From Pseudopedobacter alpinus (GTDB lineage Bacteria > Bacteroidota > Bacteroidia > Sphingobacteriales > Sphingobacteriaceae), in NCBI RefSeq assembly GCF_042684645.1, contig NZ_JBHULV010000008.1, positions 1 through 64,000 on the forward strand: a stretch of 64,000 nucleotides of DNA, given 5' to 3'. Shown piece by piece: positions 61,920 to 64,000 of this stretch. A model generated the notes under the pieces. That model ran no database searches and had not been told where the DNA came from. It saw only the letters and a list, made by a program, of their open reading frames with translations. Position numbers and translations under genes: made by a program. Position 1 is the stretch's first letter. Every line of letters begins with the position of its first letter.

Positions 61920-62495
61920 TTAAGCTAAAGCAACCAATAGTAAGTTGTTTTTGGTAACTGATAATATTTTGACTTGGCTACCAGTAGGGATTTTATCGCC
62001 CAAAGTAATGGCATCAATTTCTCGTAAAGTACCTTGTATTTGGATATGCACCTTGCCTAACCCTGTTTTTTTTGCGGGTATGGTTAAATAAACTTCAGCA
62101 GTTTGGTTTAAAGCATTGTTAATATCCATGTTGCCTTGTTGCGATAGCTTTGTCATAGAAATAAAAATATACATCACCGCAGCAACTAAAGCGCAACCAA
62201 CAATTACGCCCAATAATATCAAAATTCCTTGGTTAGGTATTACGTTTTTGAAGCAAATAACTGTCCACCCAAAACCCAATAAAAAATTGGTAAAATTACG
62301 GAAAGTAAACAACTGAAATGGGGCTTGTCCATGCTCACTACTCATATCTCCATCAAAATCTGCATCCAAATCGTTATTGCTATCCATACCTAAAAAAGTA
62401 AAAATCATCTGCAAAACAAAAATAACAGTTACAGGAATGGTAATTAACCAAATTGTTTGATCAAAAGTATCAAGGGATGCCCACCAGTTATTCAT
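61920..62495 (-). CDS. NfeD-like membrane protein (YuaF type)
   Basis: The 191-residue protein has two or three transmembrane segments (WLITIPVTVIFVLQMIF, GILILLGVIVGCALVAAV) and a C-terminal OB-fold domain (about 130-191, VYLTIPAKKTGLGKVHIQIQ). NfeD proteins lacking the protease domain are paired with flotillins in many bacteria. I start at ATG 62495; a TTG at 62501 would add two residues. Confidence 0.88.
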   Translation of the reverse strand: MNNWWASLDTFDQTIWLITIPVTVIFVLQMIFTFLGMDSNNDLDADFDGDMSSEHGQAPFQLFTFRNFTNFLLGFGWTVICFKNVIPNQGILILLGVIVGCALVAAVMYIFISMTKLSQQGNMDINNALNQTAEVYLTIPAKKTGLGKVHIQIQGTLREIDAITLGDKIPTGSQVKILSVTKNNLLLVALA

Positions 62496-62763
62496 AGCCA
62501 AATATTTAATGCAGTTAAGATAATTAATTTTGAAGATTTTGTATAGAAAATTTTACTTTTAAATAAGATATATTTCTTTTAATAATGTTACAATAAAAAT
62601 TAATTAAATTTTGATTTATGGGCAAATTGCGAACACGCTGTAACAAAATTTATACTCCGTATTAAACTTTTGATAACCTTAAAAATACATATACGTTAAT
62701 GTTTCAATGTATTTTTGACGATGCTTTTCACAGTTTATTGTTTCAATTATTGATTAAAATAGT

Positions 62764-64000
62764 ATGATGAGTTTTAAAAGAATTTTGACAGCTGCATTAA
62801 TGTCAGTTTTGTTGCTGTTTATTAAGGGTAATACATTTGCACAAATTGATACTGTTGAACATAAAATTGCAGGACGCATAAATGCTGTTAAACAGCAAAA
62901 AAAGCCTTACGTAATTTTAATATCTGCTGATGGTTTTAGGTGGGATTATTCAAAAAAGTATAATGCAAAAAACCTGCAAAAACTAAGTGAAAACGGCATA
63001 ACAGCTGCTTCTATGATTCCAAGTTTTCCGTCTGTAACTTTTCCAAATCATTACAGCATCATCACAGGAATGTACCCATCTCACCACGGAATAGTTAATA
63101 ACTCTTTTTTAGATAGGGTTAAAAATGAAAAATACTCAATGGGTGCAAAAGAGAAAGTGAGAGACGGGAGTTGGTATGGCGGTACTCCGCTTTGGGTACT
63201 GGCAGAAGAACAGAAAATGATTGCTGCAAGTATGTTTTGGGTGGGTTCTGAGGCTGCTATAAAAGGTGTTCGTCCGTCTTATTATTACGATTATAATGAA
63301 GATATACCTGTTAAACAAAGAATTAGTAAAATTAAAGAATGGTTAATGCTGCCAGAAGAAAAAAGACCACATTTTATTACTTTTTATCTATCAGAACCAG
63401 ACCATGCTGGGCATAGGTATGGCCCAGAATCTGATAGTACTTATAAGGCTGTGCAAGATGTAGATGCCGCAATTTATGAACTAACAAGGGCTGTGGCTGC
63501 AACAAATTTGCCAGTCAATTTTATTTTTTTATCAGACCATGGTATGACCGCAGTTGACCGGGAAAATCCACTTTCTATACCAAGAGCAATTGACACTGCT
63601 AAATACATTATAGCTTCTGCCGGAACAATGATGGATATTCATGCTAAAAATAAAGCTGATATTAAGCCTTTATATGAGCAGTTAAAATCTCAAGAAAAAG
63701 ATTATACCGCTTATCTTAAAACAGAGATGCCTGCACATTTTCATTACAACGCTACAGATGATAGAATGAATAGAATTGGGGACATATTATTAATTCCTAC
63801 TTGTCCTAAAGTTTTTTCTAACAGAAAACCTGGTACAGGCTATCATGGATTTGATCCTTCTGTTGTTAAAGATATGCATGCCACATTTATGGCTTGGGGT
63901 CCAGCCTTTAAAAGTGGTATTCAAATTCCTTCTTTTGAAAACGTAAATGTTTATCCGCTTGTTGCAGATATTCTTGGGCTAACTTATCAAGAAAAAATTG
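62764..64000 (+). CDS. Alkaline-phosphatase-superfamily nucleotide pyrophosphatase/phosphodiesterase (5' part)
   Basis: The open frame runs past the window edge (at least 412 codons). A signal peptide (about 1-26, NTFAQ) is followed by the ENPP-type core: first metal ligand Asp56 in LISADGFRWDY, catalytic Thr92 in PSVTFPNHYS, and YLSEPDHAGHRYGPESD and SDHGM metal-binding motifs further on. The protein should hydrolyse phosphodiester or pyrophosphate bonds of nucleotides in the periplasm or outside. The C-terminus is not seen. Confidence 0.92.
   Translation, partial: MMSFKRILTAALMSVLLLFIKGNTFAQIDTVEHKIAGRINAVKQQKKPYVILISADGFRWDYSKKYNAKNLQKLSENGITAASMIPSFPSVTFPNHYSIITGMYPSHHGIVNNSFLDRVKNEKYSMGAKEKVRDGSWYGGTPLWVLAEEQKMIAASMFWVGSEAAIKGVRPSYYYDYNEDIPVKQRISKIKEWLMLPEEKRPHFITFYLSEPDHAGHRYGPESDSTYKAVQDVDAAIYELTRAVAATNLPVNFIFLSDHGMTAVDRENPLSIPRAIDTAKYIIASAGTMMDIHAKNKADIKPLYEQLKSQEKDYTAYLKTEMPAHFHYNATDDRMNRIGDILLIPTCPKVFSNRKPGTGYHGFDPSVVKDMHATFMAWGPAFKSGIQIPSFENVNVYPLVADILGLTYQEKI

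Noticed and set aside
1..64000. tRNA, rRNA and prophage genes
   Set aside because: No cloverleaf or rRNA-like sequence, integrase, terminase or structural phage gene was noticed, though a reading by eye can miss a tRNA.

Overview
The window is chromosomal DNA from a low-GC Bacteroidota bacterium. It is most likely a member of the Sphingobacteriaceae close to Pedobacter; this assignment is inferred from gene content and not proven. Supporting signs are: a textbook Bacteroidota promoter (TTTG-N19-TATCTTTG) in front of the ribosomal protein operon; families largely confined to this phylum (DUF4834, DUF6660, DUF5117-type zincin, a CzcA pump fused to a TolC domain); FtsH, UvrB, DnaG and GlnRS of Bacteroidota type; few Shine-Dalgarno sequences; and many signal peptides and lipoboxes.

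Layout. 1-1.65 kb: a decayed IS1634-like transposase interrupted by a degenerate IS982-family element with perfect terminal repeats. 1.65-4.7 kb: a multi-PAS histidine kinase and a LUD-domain protein. 4.8-11.1 kb: rsfS-ftsH on the minus strand, diverging from birA-dsbD-pfkA on the plus strand. 11.2-12.6 kb: a CLC transporter with the GREGT signature of the fluoride-handling CLC-F branch. 12.8-15.7 kb: an O-methyltransferase, two tandem glucosaminidase-LysM proteins and a surface protein. 15.7-17 kb: a DUF4143 ATPase behind a 32-bp tandem repeat containing a palindrome. 17-22.5 kb: hpt, an M16 peptidase, a lipoprotein, a beta-barrel protein, a potassium channel and a DUF3891 protein. 22.7-25.6 kb: rplM-rpsI-rpsB-tsf. 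25.7-31.6 kb: an NTF2-like protein, a flavin disulfide reductase, glnS and a secreted protein carrying a DUF2723-like tail motif.

31.6-33.1 kb is a graveyard: palindromic repeats in three copies, an IS3 transposase fragment broken by a 21-N assembly gap, and the C-terminal half of a RibD/DHFR-like gene. 33.1-38.5 kb: a VOC protein, a zinc alcohol dehydrogenase, an SDR and a large lipoprotein zincin. 38.6-42.7 kb: a HopJ-family protein, a decayed membrane-protein gene, an acyl-CoA dehydrogenase, a Big2 lipoprotein and an outer-membrane protein. 42.7-48.8 kb: a heavy-metal efflux operon on the minus strand (DUF6660, CzcA-TolC fusion, CzcB). 48.8-52.3 kb: glutamine cyclotransferase, yraN and dnaG. 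52.8-58 kb: mixed small genes. 58-62.5 kb: uvrB and an NfeD-flotillin pair. The window ends inside an alkaline-phosphatase-superfamily gene.

Most of the window is ordinary housekeeping and envelope biology. The less explained content lies between genes: several repeat families (31.6-33.0 kb palindromes; a CCGGATAGTA element at 30.2 and 57.6 kb; a roughly 95-bp direct duplication at 52.5 kb; nested inverted repeats at 27.8 kb), the rpsB-tsf inverted repeat, and the operator-like repeat in front of the DUF4143 ATPase. I saw no CRISPR array, prophage, rRNA or tRNA. I found no complete multi-gene system that I would call undescribed.
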